A stretch of 64,000 nt of DNA from Truepera radiovictrix DSM 17093 (GCF_000092425.1 NC_014221.1:1741001-1805000); one strand, 5' to 3'. Positions 35,644-45,121 are shown, numbered from the stretch's first letter. The notes: generated by a model from the sequence alone, not told the origin. A program made the numbers and translations.

Positions 35644-37542
35644 TTAACCGCAGAACACCGCGCTCGCGCGCGCTGCCAGCGTCACCTCGAGCACCCCTTC
35701 GACCGCGACCTCGGCGCCGTCAAACAGCGACCTCAGGCGCGTTGCGGGTCGCCCCAGCGCGTCCAGCGGCAGCGCCACACGCGTCTGCGGTCCCCGGTTG
35801 AGCACCACCACGACGAGCTCCTCACCGAGGATGCGGGCGAACGCGTAGACGTCCCCGCGCGCGTAGAGCTCGGCGAAACCGCCCTCCTGCAGCGCCCTGC
35901 TCCCGCGGCGCAGCGCGATCAGCCGCCGGTAGTGCGCCCGCAACCTTTCGTCCCACGCCGCGTCCCAGGGAAACGGCCGGCGGTTGTCGGGGTCGTGACT
36001 ACCCTCCAAACCGACCTCGTCGCCGTAGTAGAGGCACGGCACGCCGATGTAGGTCAGTAGCGCCGTCGCGGCGAGCCGGTGCAGGGCGGTGTCGCCGCCC
36101 AGCTCGGTCTGCAGGCGCGGGATGTCGTGGCTGCTCAGGAGGTTGAGCTGCGAGAGCTGGTGCTCGAAGGGCAGCTTCGCGCGCGCGCGGGCGAGCATCG
36201 CCCCGAGGTCGGCGGCGTCGACGCGCACCGGGTGGGCGCGGTGGTCGCGCCCCGTCAAAAAGGCGCGCAGCGGCGCCGTGAACCCGTAGTAGTTCATCGC
36301 GCCGTCCTCCTGGTCGCCCTGGAGCCAAGGGGTCGCCTCGAAAAAGTGCTCCCCCAACACGTACGCCTCGGGGTTCTCCTCGCGCACCGCCCGGCGGAAG
36401 GCGCGCAGGTAGCGGGCGTTGTTGCGCGCCCCCGGGCCCTCCCCGATCATGTGCGCGACGTCGAAGCGCCACCCGTCGATGCGGTAGGGCGGCCGCAGCC
36501 AGACGCGCAACAGGGCGTTCTGGTCACTGTACACGCGGCGCTGCACCTCGGGGTGGGCGAAGTTGAGGACGGGCAGCGTCGCGACGCCGAGCCAGCCGTG
36601 GTAGGGGTCGTCCGAGCGCACGACGCCCTCGGCCTCCAGAACGTCCTCTCCCCCCTCCGCACCATCTTTTACGAAGGTGTAAAAGCCGCGCGTCGGGGCC
36701 TCCGGGTGGCCGTAGGCGCCCGGCTCGAGCGCCTCGCCGTAGCGGTCGAACCAGGGGTGGCGCTCGGAGGTGTGGTTGACGACCGCGTCGAGCACGACGC
36801 GCATCCCGCGAGCGCGCAGCGCCGCGCAGAGCGAGGCGAAGGCGTCGTTGCCGCCGAGGTGCGGGTCGACCTGGAGGTAGTCGACGGTGTCGTACTTGTG
36901 CGAGCTCGGCGAGGTGAAGATGGGGTTTAGGTAGAGCGCCGTGACGCCCAGGTCCTGCAGGTAGGGCAGCTTGGCGGTGATCCCCTGGAGGTCGCCGCCG
37001 TAGAACTCCCGCGCCCCTTGCCCCCGGACGGGCCGCTCGTCCCAGGTTTTGGCCACGACGGGTTTGCCCTCGTAGCGATAAGCGCCGCTCGAGACGTTGT
37101 TGCTGGGGTCGCCGTCGCAGAAGCGGTCGGGGAAGATCTGGTAAAAGACCGCCGACCACACCCAACGTGCGGGGACGTAGCGCGGGTTCCAGCGGAAGTG
37201 CAGGTCGCGCTCGGGAGCGTGCGGCGTCACACCCGCCTCGCTCACCCAGAGCTGCGCGCTCTCCAGCACGACCTTAAAGGCGTAGCGCGTCACGGGGTCG
37301 GCGGGGTTGAGGCGCAAGGGGCCGGACCACCGCTCCCAGGGGCCGTGCGCGCCGACGGGCTCGAGCTTCGAGAGCAGCTCCTCGTTGTTGGGCTCGCTGC
37401 GGACGTACACGCAGACGGGCTGCAAGGCGCGGGGCAGGCGGAGCGAGACGGTCGCGCGCCCCTCGTGCAAGCAGCGGTCGGCGAGGGGGTAGTGCAGCAC
37501 GTGTGGGGCGAGCGCGTGAGGCGTCGGGTGCGGCGGGTGCAT
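35644..37542 (-). CDS. GH13 alpha-glycosidase (neopullulanase/maltodextrin glucosidase-like)
   Basis: A 632-residue enzyme. An N-terminal beta domain (VCVYVRSEPNNEELLSKLEP) precedes the (beta/alpha)8 barrel. Catalytic regions are DAVVNHTSERHPWF (region I), GWRFDVAHM (nucleophile Asp), VLGEHF (acid/base Glu) and LLSSHDIPR (transition-state Asp). The layout with the N-terminal module matches the maltogenic amylase/neopullulanase/MalZ subgroup, which degrades maltodextrins. No signal peptide is seen, so it is cytosolic. The ATG at 37542 is taken because TAGGGT lies seven bases upstream. Confidence 0.92.
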   Translation of the reverse strand: MHPPHPTPHALAPHVLHYPLADRCLHEGRATVSLRLPRALQPVCVYVRSEPNNEELLSKLEPVGAHGPWERWSGPLRLNPADPVTRYAFKVVLESAQLWVSEAGVTPHAPERDLHFRWNPRYVPARWVWSAVFYQIFPDRFCDGDPSNNVSSGAYRYEGKPVVAKTWDERPVRGQGAREFYGGDLQGITAKLPYLQDLGVTALYLNPIFTSPSSHKYDTVDYLQVDPHLGGNDAFASLCAALRARGMRVVLDAVVNHTSERHPWFDRYGEALEPGAYGHPEAPTRGFYTFVKDGAEGGEDVLEAEGVVRSDDPYHGWLGVATLPVLNFAHPEVQRRVYSDQNALLRVWLRPPYRIDGWRFDVAHMIGEGPGARNNARYLRAFRRAVREENPEAYVLGEHFFEATPWLQGDQEDGAMNYYGFTAPLRAFLTGRDHRAHPVRVDAADLGAMLARARAKLPFEHQLSQLNLLSSHDIPRLQTELGGDTALHRLAATALLTYIGVPCLYYGDEVGLEGSHDPDNRRPFPWDAAWDERLRAHYRRLIALRRGSRALQEGGFAELYARGDVYAFARILGEELVVVVLNRGPQTRVALPLDALGRPATRLRSLFDGAEVAVEGVLEVTLAARASAVFCG

Positions 37543-37619
37543 GCGCCGCACCCTAACACGCCGCCACCTACGCGCTCACCCTCAGGGCGCCACGACCCGT
37601 GATGACCCGTGATGGCCCG

Positions 37620-38459
37620 TTACGACCACACGGCCAACACCCGCGCCGGCCCCCCCGACGCGCCCGCGACGGCAGGTGCGCCGACGAAGACGGTCGCGCC
37701 CAGCGGCGGCAGGCGGCCGAGGTTGGCGAGGTTCTCCAGGCCCCACAGCCCGGCGCCGAGCACCGCGACGTGCGCGTCGAAGCGCGTCGCCGCGCCGATA
37801 TCGAGCGAGGGGGTGTCGACGCCGACCCCGACGATGCGGCGCTCGCTGACGAGAAACGCGGCCGCTTCGGGGGAGAAGCCCGGGAAGTGCAGCGTGCCCT
37901 CGGCGTCGGCGTTTAAAAACGCTCTGGCGTCGCCCGCGCGGGCGTCCCACCCCGAGTAGAGAAAGACCGCCGCGCCGTCTGGCAGGGGGCCGTGCTCGGC
38001 CTCCCAAGCGGTGAGGTCGTCGACCCCTAGGGCGGTGTCGGGATCCGCGGCCGCCCGCTCACGGAGGTCGATGACGGCGACCGGCGCAAGCAGGCTCTCG
38101 GGCTCGAGCCCGTCGGCCGCGACCCCGTTCGCGATAAAGTGCGCGGGCGCGTCGAGGTGCGTACCGGTGTGCTCGGCGAGGTCCCAGCGGTTGGCGAAAA
38201 AGCCGTCGGCTTCCACGTCGAAGAGCTTCGTCACGCGCATGGGTTCGTAGGCGGGAAACACCGGAAAGCGCGGCGAGAGGGGGTGCGTGAGGTCCTGCAC
38301 GTGGGCAACACGCAGGTTGGCAAAACGCAGCGTGCGGGCCGCTTGCGCGCGGGTCGCTGCCGGAAACGCCCCGGCGAGCGCCGCCCCCGCCCCGAGCTTG
38401 AAGAGGTCGCGGCGGCTCAGCGCCTGGTGAACGTGCCGTAAAACGCCGGGTGGACACAT
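37620..38459 (-). CDS. Cyclase-family (kynurenine formamidase-like) protein, Tat-exported
   Basis: A 279-residue protein with a twin-arginine signal (SRRDLFKLGAGAALAGAFPA). The cyclase/formamidase metal motif HTGTHLDAPAHF is intact, and VFLYSGWDAR and VGVGVDTPSLD are further family segments. Members hydrolyse N-formylkynurenine or related amides and lactones; export makes the tryptophan pathway role doubtful. AGAGG precedes the ATG at 38459. Confidence 0.85.
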   Translation of the reverse strand: MCPPGVLRHVHQALSRRDLFKLGAGAALAGAFPAATRAQAARTLRFANLRVAHVQDLTHPLSPRFPVFPAYEPMRVTKLFDVEADGFFANRWDLAEHTGTHLDAPAHFIANGVAADGLEPESLLAPVAVIDLRERAAADPDTALGVDDLTAWEAEHGPLPDGAAVFLYSGWDARAGDARAFLNADAEGTLHFPGFSPEAAAFLVSERRIVGVGVDTPSLDIGAATRFDAHVAVLGAGLWGLENLANLGRLPPLGATVFVGAPAVAGASGGPARVLAVWS

Positions 38460-38572
38460 ACCAACCTCTTAGCGGCCCCGCCCCCGTAACGCGCGCCACC
38501 CGCCAAACGGGCGCCCCTCGCCGCGCCGACCGGACGGGTCCTGCCCAAAAGTATAGGGGCTGGCGCGGCCGC

Positions 38573-38932
38573 CTACGCGAACGCTTTGCGGTAGGCGTCC
38601 AAAGCGGGTGCGCCGCCCAAATGCACGTAGAGCACCCGGCTCCCCGGGGGGATCTCCCCCGAACGGGCCAACCCAATAAGCCCCGCTAGCGACTTGCCCT
38701 CGTAGACCGGGTCGGTGATCATCGCCTCGAGCTCGGCACCCATGCGAATCGCCGCTAGCGCCCCCTCGTCCGGGACGCCGCAAAGGGGCCCGGCAAAGCG
38801 CAGCTCGAGGACGTTCGTCCTCGTCTCCCGCCCCACCCGCTGGGCGGTCTGGCGGGCGATCTTCGCGACGGCGGCGCGGGTCATCCCGGGGTTGGCGGCG
38901 GCGCCGAGGCCGACAGCCTGCGAGGGCCACAC
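38573..38932 (-). pseudogene. C-terminal remnant of ACC deaminase/D-cysteine desulfhydrase-like gene
   Basis: A 119-residue reading frame matching only the last third of a PLP-dependent enzyme of about 330 residues. The tail DPVYEGKSLAGLIGLARSG followed by GSRVLYVHLGGAPALDAYRK is diagnostic. The N-terminal two thirds with the PLP lysine are absent; in the frame upstream a TAG occurs within 30 bases, and the promoter and start of the divergent Crp-type gene lie immediately beyond. I call it a 5'-truncated remnant rather than a small protein. Confidence 0.65.
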
Positions 38933-38952
38933 CCCCGACGCCGGCGCTCCCC

Positions 38953-38958
38953 TACACT
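38953..38958 (+). promoter_or_regulatory. -10 box of leaderless Crp-family gene
   Basis: TACACT lies exactly six bases ahead of the ATG at 38965. Confidence 0.5.
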
Positions 38959-38964
38959 AAGGTC

Positions 38965-39648
38965 ATGGTTGACTCGGTGCGCCCCCTCGAGGCCCTCGCC
39001 CACTGCCCGCTCTTCGCCAAACTCCCCGAGGACGACCTCGCGGCGCTCGCCGCGATCGCGCAAGAGCGCCGCTACCCCAAGGGGGCGGTGCTCTTCTGGG
39101 TGAGCGAAAAGCCCGAAGGGCTCCACATCGTCACCTCGGGTTGCGTCAAGACCTTTATCCTGTCGCCGCAGAGCGGCCGCGAGGTGATCTTGGCGCTCGA
39201 GCGCCCCTTCGCCGCCGTCGCCGACCTCGCGCCGCTCGACGAGGGGCTCTCCCCCGCCAGCGCGCAGGCGATCGAGCCCACCACCACGCTGCTCCTCGAA
39301 CAGCACGCGCTGATGGCGGTGCTGCACGAACGGCCCGCGATCGCCCTGCACCTGTTGCGGCGGGTGGGGCGGCGGCTGCGCCGGCTCGTGTGGCTCGTCG
39401 AGCAGCTCTCGTTTCAGGAGGTCGTCCACCGCTTGGCGGGATACCTGCTCGAGCGGGCCGAGCAGGGGGTGCCGTTTGCGCTCGAGACGAACGTCAGCAT
39501 CGCCGCGCAGCTCGGCACGGTGCCGGAGCTCGTCAGCCGCAACCTCACGCGGTTGCAGCAGACCGGCGCGGTGCAGCTCGAGCGGCGCACCGTCGAGCGC
39601 GTCGACGCGGCCGCGCTGCGCGAGTTGGCGCGCTCGGCGAGCCGGTAG
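38965..39648 (+). CDS. Crp/Fnr-family transcriptional regulator
   Basis: A 227-residue regulator with an N-terminal cNMP-binding-like barrel (CPLFAKLPEDDLAALAAIAQ, YPKGAVLFWVSEKPEGLHIV and SGREVILALERPF), a long dimer helix and a C-terminal winged helix (SIAAQLGTVPELVSRNLTRLQQTG). The cysteines typical of an FNR iron-sulfur cluster are absent, so its ligand is unknown. The start is leaderless by the -10 spacing. Ferredoxin lies downstream on the same strand after 94 bases with its own ribosome site. Confidence 0.88.
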   Translation: MVDSVRPLEALAHCPLFAKLPEDDLAALAAIAQERRYPKGAVLFWVSEKPEGLHIVTSGCVKTFILSPQSGREVILALERPFAAVADLAPLDEGLSPASAQAIEPTTTLLLEQHALMAVLHERPAIALHLLRRVGRRLRRLVWLVEQLSFQEVVHRLAGYLLERAEQGVPFALETNVSIAAQLGTVPELVSRNLTRLQQTGAVQLERRTVERVDAAALRELARSASR

Positions 39649-39742
39649 CGGCGGCCACCTAGGTCATGGCGCCCACCCGACGCGGCACGTACCTTAAAGA
39701 CGGTTCGCCCAGCACGCGCGCGGCGGACCCGAAAGGAGACCC

Positions 39743-39979
<237 letters not shown>

Positions 39980-40008
39980 CGGCGCGGCCACACCCAGCAC
40001 CTCGCGTC

Positions 40009-40037
40009 CGCGTGGGCAGCGCTGCCCACGCGTTTTT
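40009..40037 (+). terminator. Terminator after ferredoxin
   Basis: CGCGTGGGCAGC (40009-40020) and GCTGCCCACGCG (40021-40032) are perfect inverted repeats, followed by TTTTT. Confidence 0.85.
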
Positions 40038-40062
40038 AGCGCCTTGGCTCCTCGCCCGGCGC

Positions 40063-40091
40063 GTGACAGGTCGGCGCGCACGTGTTATGAC
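40063..40091 (+). promoter_or_regulatory. Promoter of leaderless FAD oxidoreductase gene
   Basis: GTGACA (40063-40068), a 17-base spacer and TATGAC (40086-40091) precede the ATG at 40098 by six bases. This is the most complete promoter of the leaderless set. Confidence 0.6.
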
Positions 40092-40097
40092 GGCCTG

Positions 40098-41210
40098 ATG
40101 GAGACCTCGGCCCACCCCAACCAACCCCTCTGGGACGACCACCCCTGGACGCCCCTCCCCCCCTTGGAGGGCGAGGTCACAGCCGAGGTCTGCGTCGTCG
40201 GTTTGGGCGGCTCCGGCTTAAGCTGCCTGCTCACGCTCCTCGAGCACGGCGTGAGCGCCGTCGGGCTCGACGCGCTCGCCGTGGGGGGCGGCGCCGCGGG
40301 GCGCAACGGCGGCTTTTTGCTGGCCGGGCTCGCGCCCTTTTACCACGACGCCGTCGCCCGCTTCGGCCGGGAGCGCGCAAAGGCGCTCTACACCCTTACG
40401 CTCACCGAGCTCGACCACATAGAGGCGCTCACCCCCGAGCTGGTCCACCGCCCGGGAAGCCTGCGGATCGCCCTCTCCCCCGAAGAAGAACACGACTGCG
40501 AGCGCCAGTACGCGGCGATGCGCGCCGACGCCCTGCCGGTCGCGCGGTACCGAGGCCCCGAGGGGCGGGGGCTCCTCTTCTCCACCGACGGCGTCGTGAA
40601 CCCCCTCGCGCGCTGCCGCGCGCTCGCCCGCCGGGCGCAGGCGCAGGGCGCGGCGCTGTTCGAAAGGAGCCCCGCCCTCGGCCTCTCGGGCACCCTGGTG
40701 CGCACCCCCAAGGGGCGGGTGCGGTGCAACGGGGTCGTGGTGGCCATCGACGGGCGGCTCGAGCGGCTCCTCCCCGAGCTCGCCGGCACGGTCCGCACCG
40801 CGCGGCTCCAGATGCTCGCCACGGCGCCGACGCACGAGGTTCACTTCCCCCGGCCCGTCTACGCCCGTTGGGGCTACGAGTACTGGCAGCAGCGCCCCGA
40901 CGGGCGCGTCGCGCTAGGTGGCTTCCGGGACGCGGGCGGCGAGGCCGAGTGGGAGCCCTCGCCGACCGTGCAGGCTCGGCTCGAGCGCTTTTTGCGCGAG
41001 CAGCTGGGCGTCCGGGCGCCCATCACCCACCGCTGGGCCGCACCGGTCGGTTACACCACCTCGGGGCTGCCGGTGCTGCGCGAGGTGCGGCCGCGCGTGT
41101 GGGCCATAGGCGGCTACAGCGGTACGGGCAACGTCATCGGGGCCCTTTTGGGGCGCCTCGCGGCGCGCCTCGCCCTCGCCCAACCGGCGCCCGAAGCGGC
41201 CCTCTTTTAA
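40098..41210 (+). CDS. FAD-dependent oxidoreductase (DAO family)
   Basis: A 370-residue flavoprotein. The dinucleotide-binding loop is VCVVGLGGSGLSCLLTLLEHG, followed by GGGAAGRNGGFLLAG, and the C-terminal FAD-binding segment is WAIGGYSGTGNVIGALLGRLAA. This matches the D-amino-acid oxidase superfamily, close to gamma-glutamylputrescine oxidase-like enzymes; the substrate is an amine or amino acid of unknown identity. The ATG at 40098 is set by the promoter spacing; the longer frame begins 18 codons earlier inside the promoter. It overlaps the convergent small membrane-protein gene by four bases. Confidence 0.88.
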   Translation: METSAHPNQPLWDDHPWTPLPPLEGEVTAEVCVVGLGGSGLSCLLTLLEHGVSAVGLDALAVGGGAAGRNGGFLLAGLAPFYHDAVARFGRERAKALYTLTLTELDHIEALTPELVHRPGSLRIALSPEEEHDCERQYAAMRADALPVARYRGPEGRGLLFSTDGVVNPLARCRALARRAQAQGAALFERSPALGLSGTLVRTPKGRVRCNGVVVAIDGRLERLLPELAGTVRTARLQMLATAPTHEVHFPRPVYARWGYEYWQQRPDGRVALGGFRDAGGEAEWEPSPTVQARLERFLREQLGVRAPITHRWAAPVGYTTSGLPVLREVRPRVWAIGGYSGTGNVIGALLGRLAARLALAQPAPEAALF

Positions 41211-41611
41211 GCCCGCGCGACCGGCCAGAGCGCGGCGGCCGCCGCGACGACGTGCATGAGCTCGAGCACCACGATCATCCCCACGGGCGCGCCCGGAATG
41301 GAGAAGGGCGTAAAGAACATCAGCGTAAAAACGAGCGCCGCGACCGTCCAGAAGACGCGTTTGGGGCGCGGCGTCGCCCAGAGGACCAAGCAAAACATCA
41401 GCGCCGCCCCCAACACCCCGATGAGGGTAAAGACGATCACGGGAACCACACTAAAGGGCGCATTGGCGCGCGGCACGAGCACGCTCTGCGGAAACGCCCC
41501 GAAGGCGGCGCTGGCGTAAAAGAGGAGCGCGTTCGCGGCGGCCCCCAAGGGGGCGGCGACGAGCGTGTCGCGTAACAGGCGGCGTCTTTTGGGGCGGGCC
41601 GTGGCGTACAT
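41207..41611 (-). CDS. Small four-helix membrane protein
   Basis: A 134-residue protein starting MYATARPKRRRLLRDTLVAAPLGAAANALL. Four hydrophobic helices are separated by short loops (VVPVIVFTLIGVLGAALMFCLVLW, VFWTVAALVFTLMFFTPF and MIVVLELMHVVAAAAALW). It resembles the DUF6069 group; function is unknown. AAAGGAG is correctly spaced for the ATG at 41611. Confidence 0.75.
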   Translation of the reverse strand: MYATARPKRRRLLRDTLVAAPLGAAANALLFYASAAFGAFPQSVLVPRANAPFSVVPVIVFTLIGVLGAALMFCLVLWATPRPKRVFWTVAALVFTLMFFTPFSIPGAPVGMIVVLELMHVVAAAAALWPVARA

Positions 41612-42130
41612 CGCGCTCCTTTCTGTAGCAGGTGTCAGCTCGTCAGCTAAACTCTCACATCGACAAGCGCCTTGAAGCAAGCGCCGCGACGATACCGGTA
41701 GCAACGGTCGTAACGTTTGGTAGCGCTCCTAGAGCGCGTTGGCCCCCCAAGGAGGTGCCGTGTGAGGGGCACGTGGTCGAACAAGACGATAAGGGTACGG
41801 CGTCTATTGTACCGCATCCTCGAGCCGCTCGCAGCCCCCCGCAGGGCGACGTGTATTCCGGATAGAGACCTGTGACGTGCCTGCTCTACACATGGGCGCG
41901 CATCTGTTGTCTACGGTTGTGTACCGGGCTGTATAGTAGGTTGCGTACTTGGGCCCCGTACTTGGCGGCACACGGCGGCGCAGCGCCCGTTCTCGCGCCC
42001 GCCGAACGGGTCACGCTGCGCCCTTCTGGGCTGTCGCGCCGTCACCGGGCCGTCAGCTACGCGCGCCGCACCGAACGAGAGCGGCCTCTGAGCCCACCCG
42101 TCTGCGGGTCAGGGACCAGCGCGGAGCGCT
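41612..42130. other. 519-base gap with promoter-like sequences, no convincing gene
   Basis: This stretch is upstream of the small membrane-protein gene and downstream of herA. On the plus strand TATAGT at 41932-41937 is a strong -10 box with TTGTCT 19 bases upstream (41907-41912), yet no plus-strand gene follows, so an untranslated RNA antisense to the herA end is possible. Plus-strand reading frames through here are Arg/Pro-rich and look non-coding. Confidence 0.3.
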
Positions 42131-44008
42131 CTACCCCAGCTCCCCCAAGACGCCCAACGCCTCGTCGTCCGAGACGCGCGTGTCGCACTCCTTTTTGCGC
42201 GTCGCCCAGGCTGGAAAGGGAAAGTTGAGCATCATCGGCTGCGGCACGTCGGGTTGGTGCACGATCATCGTGCCAGGCGCCAAGATGGTCGCGCGGCCCA
42301 GGTACGAGCGCGGCATAAAGCGGTACTCGGCGCGTTCGCTCTCGGCCGCGTCCAAGCGCCCGACGACGCGCACGGCGGCATTACCCACCACGCGGCGCTC
42401 GACCTCGCTGGCGGTCTGCTGCGCTCCGATCAGGCTGATGCCCAAACTGCGCCCGCGCTCGGCGATGTCTAAAAGCACGTCCTTGATGGGCGAGTCGCCC
42501 TCGGCGGGGGCGTACTTGTTGAGCTCATCCAACACCACGAAGACCTGACCGCGGCCGCTGCGCGCCTCTTGCGCCTCGAAGACGCTGCGCAGCAGCACCC
42601 CCACGACGAACATCTGCGCCAGGGGCGCGAGGTCGTGAATGTCGACGACGTGCACCTGCTCGGGGCTCCCCAAGATATCAAGGCGCGCGCGCGCCGCCTC
42701 CCGGGCCGAGAGGTCGCCGCGCACGAGCGCCCGCAGGTGCTTGGCGGCCCCGCGCAAACGGCGGACGAAGGCCTCGCGGGTCGCCCTGGCCTGGTTCGCC
42801 GTCCAGCGGCGGTCGCCCCCCTTGCCGTCGTCCCCCTCGGCGTCTTTGAGGAGCAGCTTGTACTCTAGGTACGACACCAGGTCGTCGAACGTTTTCAGGC
42901 GCGCTCTAGGGCCCAGGCTCTCTACCGACACCTCCTCGTCGGGGTCGATGCGCCCGCGCCCGTAGAGGTCGCGCGACCCCTCGGGCACGAAGCCCGCGTC
43001 CTCGTCCTCGACCTCGAGGTGCGGGCCCCGCTGCGCCTGCGCGAGCGCGTAGAGCCGCTCCTCGACGTGCGCGACCAAAAAGCCCAGGTTGGTCATGGCG
43101 TCCTTGTCGGCCAACACGAAAGGCAGCATCCGCTCGCGCGCGAAGTCGTGCAGCGTCCAGAGGTACGGCGCGACCCCCTCGCGGGTCTTCGTGCTCGCCT
43201 GCAGGGTGCGCCCTTCGGCGGCGGGGGCGTGCAGACCGACGCTCTCAAACGGGCGCGTGGGGAGCCCCAGGAGGTCGTAACGGGTGCGCGCCGAGCGGTG
43301 CTTTTCCTGCCACTTGCGCTCGGCCTCGGCGAACGTGCGGTTTTTCTGGTCCAAAAAGAGCAGGTCTTCGCCCTTGACGTTGAAGATGAGCGCTTTGGAG
43401 CCGTTCGGGTTCTCGAGCAAGCTCGCCCCCGTCTTGGGGTGGCGCGCGTGAAAGATGCTAAAGAGCAGAAAGAGCGCGTAGGAGGTTTTCGTGGCGATCC
43501 CCGAGATCCCCGAGATGTTGATGTGCGCGCCCTTTTGGCCGCTGATAAAGTCGTAGTTGAGGTACCCCGGCTCGCCGTTACGCAACACGCCTGCGGGCAG
43601 GGGCGCCTCCATGCTGTCGACGTAGAGCGCCTTTTCGAGCGCCGCTCCGGTCGCCGCGAAGACGCGGTCGCCGGGCGTCGGGGGGATGTAGTCCTCGGGT
43701 TCGACGCGGGTCACGAGCACGTGCGCGGCGTAGGCGACGTTGGCGGGCAGGAGCCCCTCGGTGACGAGTTCGGTGTCACCGTCGAACTGCACCCCCTCGA
43801 AACGCCGCCGCACCTCGTCGACGACACCGTAAAAGCGCACCGTGTCGCCCGCCTCGGCGGGGTCGGCGACGGCGACGTAGACGAGGTCGTCGAGCTGCAC
43901 CTTGACCCCCTCGGCGACGCCGAACCAAAACGCCAAGGGGGTCGCGTCCTCGGTGCCCAAAACCATCCCGATGGGCGCCGTGTCCGGCGCGCTGCGGTCG
44001 TGGCTCAC
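42131..44008 (-). CDS. herA: HerA-family DNA translocase
   Basis: A 625-residue ATPase with an N-terminal HAS-barrel-like part (PIGMVLGTEDATPLAFWFGV), then the ATPase core. Walker B is VFVVLDELNKYAP, and the later SLGISLIGAQQTASEVERRVVGNAAVRVVGR holds sensor and arginine-finger positions typical of HerA/FtsK. The P-loop reads GISGIATKTS, where Thr replaces the usual Gly before the Lys. With the overlapping NurA-type nuclease upstream it should form a DNA end-resection machine. The coding start overlaps the nuclease stop by four bases. Confidence 0.85.
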   Translation of the reverse strand: MSHDRSAPDTAPIGMVLGTEDATPLAFWFGVAEGVKVQLDDLVYVAVADPAEAGDTVRFYGVVDEVRRRFEGVQFDGDTELVTEGLLPANVAYAAHVLVTRVEPEDYIPPTPGDRVFAATGAALEKALYVDSMEAPLPAGVLRNGEPGYLNYDFISGQKGAHINISGISGIATKTSYALFLLFSIFHARHPKTGASLLENPNGSKALIFNVKGEDLLFLDQKNRTFAEAERKWQEKHRSARTRYDLLGLPTRPFESVGLHAPAAEGRTLQASTKTREGVAPYLWTLHDFARERMLPFVLADKDAMTNLGFLVAHVEERLYALAQAQRGPHLEVEDEDAGFVPEGSRDLYGRGRIDPDEEVSVESLGPRARLKTFDDLVSYLEYKLLLKDAEGDDGKGGDRRWTANQARATREAFVRRLRGAAKHLRALVRGDLSAREAARARLDILGSPEQVHVVDIHDLAPLAQMFVVGVLLRSVFEAQEARSGRGQVFVVLDELNKYAPAEGDSPIKDVLLDIAERGRSLGISLIGAQQTASEVERRVVGNAAVRVVGRLDAAESERAEYRFMPRSYLGRATILAPGTMIVHQPDVPQPMMLNFPFPAWATRKKECDTRVSDDEALGVLGELG

Positions 44009-45066
44009 GCTTCGCCCCTCCTCACGGTGCGTGGTGCTCGCCGCGCCCCCTCCTGGGCTACCCCTTCTTGCTGTGCCAGGTGCCGCATCACCCGGCGGCG
44101 GATCACCTGCGCGCTCCCCATCCGCCTCGCGAGCTCGCGTTCAAGCGCGCGGATGGGCAGCAGCTGCTGCGGCGCGCGCGGGTCCTGGTGCTGGCGGCTC
44201 GCAAAGCGCGGCAGCGTCAAGCAGCTCCAATCGGCGAGGTTCTGCGCCCACGCGAGGCGGCCCTCGGCGTTCGGCCCCGCGTAGGCTTGCAAGCGCACCA
44301 TGCCGGCGAGGCTGTAGAGCCAGGGGCGCGGGTCGCGCAGGCGCACGAACCACTCGAAGTAGCTGTGTTCGGGGTCTTGGGTCCGCACCAGGTAGAGGGG
44401 TGAGCGCTCGCCCTGCTCGAGCGCGCGCACCACGTCGAGCTCCCGTTCGCCGACTTTGGGTTCGAAGATGGTCTTGAGGTACCCCACCACGTTCGGCTCG
44501 CCGCCCACGAGCGGGCGCGGCCCGTCGCAGATCACGAGCGCCTCGGGGGAGCGCGACAGGAGCCGCGAGGCGAGCTTTCTCTCGGCGGCGAGCATCTCCT
44601 GCTGCACGCGCCGGATCACCGCGTCCGAATCGCGCTCGTCGGTCTCCAGCACGGCGTACTCGAGCTGGCCCAAGCACGAACGCGTTGCGGCGATCACGAA
44701 GGGCGCGGTGCTCTGCCCGCTGCTTAGGGCGCACACCCGTTTGACGAAAAGGGTCTCGGGGTCGCACAAAAACGCCGCCGCGCGGTCCCCGCGCGCGCAG
44801 CACGAGACCACCCCGACACCGTAGGAGCCGAGCGCCCCGAAAGCGACCTGCGCCGACCCCTCCTCGAGCAAGACGCGCGCCTCGACGCGGCGGCTGCCGT
44901 CTAGAAAGAAGAGGTCGCGCCAAAGGGTCTCGGCGCGCGCCGGGCGGATGGGGCGCCACGCGTCGCACTCGCAGCGCACGTCCACCCCTGCGCGCGCCTC
45001 CGGGGAGCTTTCGGCGTGATAGGCGGTGTTGTACTCCATCGCCCAAGGGTCGAGCCTGAGTCGCAT
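44005..45066 (-). CDS. nurA: NurA-family nuclease
   Basis: A 353-residue protein with the NurA signature LFFLDGSRRVEARVLL (the first catalytic Asp near residue 56), a second conserved region LVICDGPRP (near 200) and a C-terminal half with HSYFEWFVRLRDPRPWLYSLAG. NurA is a Mn-dependent 5'-3' nuclease that works with HerA in DNA-break processing. The gene pair overlaps by four bases. TAAGCT lies five bases upstream of the ATG, similar to other short-leader starts here. Confidence 0.82.
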   Translation of the reverse strand: MRLRLDPWAMEYNTAYHAESSPEARAGVDVRCECDAWRPIRPARAETLWRDLFFLDGSRRVEARVLLEEGSAQVAFGALGSYGVGVVSCCARGDRAAAFLCDPETLFVKRVCALSSGQSTAPFVIAATRSCLGQLEYAVLETDERDSDAVIRRVQQEMLAAERKLASRLLSRSPEALVICDGPRPLVGGEPNVVGYLKTIFEPKVGERELDVVRALEQGERSPLYLVRTQDPEHSYFEWFVRLRDPRPWLYSLAGMVRLQAYAGPNAEGRLAWAQNLADWSCLTLPRFASRQHQDPRAPQQLLPIRALERELARRMGSAQVIRRRVMRHLAQQEGVAQEGARRAPRTVRRGEA

Positions 45067-45121
45067 GGGTTAGCTTACCGTAGCTGCCCGCGCGGGTGAC
45101 ACCCCGTAGCGGGGCCGACGC

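Noticed and set aside
41872-42228. A 118-codon plus-strand ORF near the herA end
   Set aside because: Arg/Pro-rich composition, no ribosome site, and its 3' half is antisense to herA.
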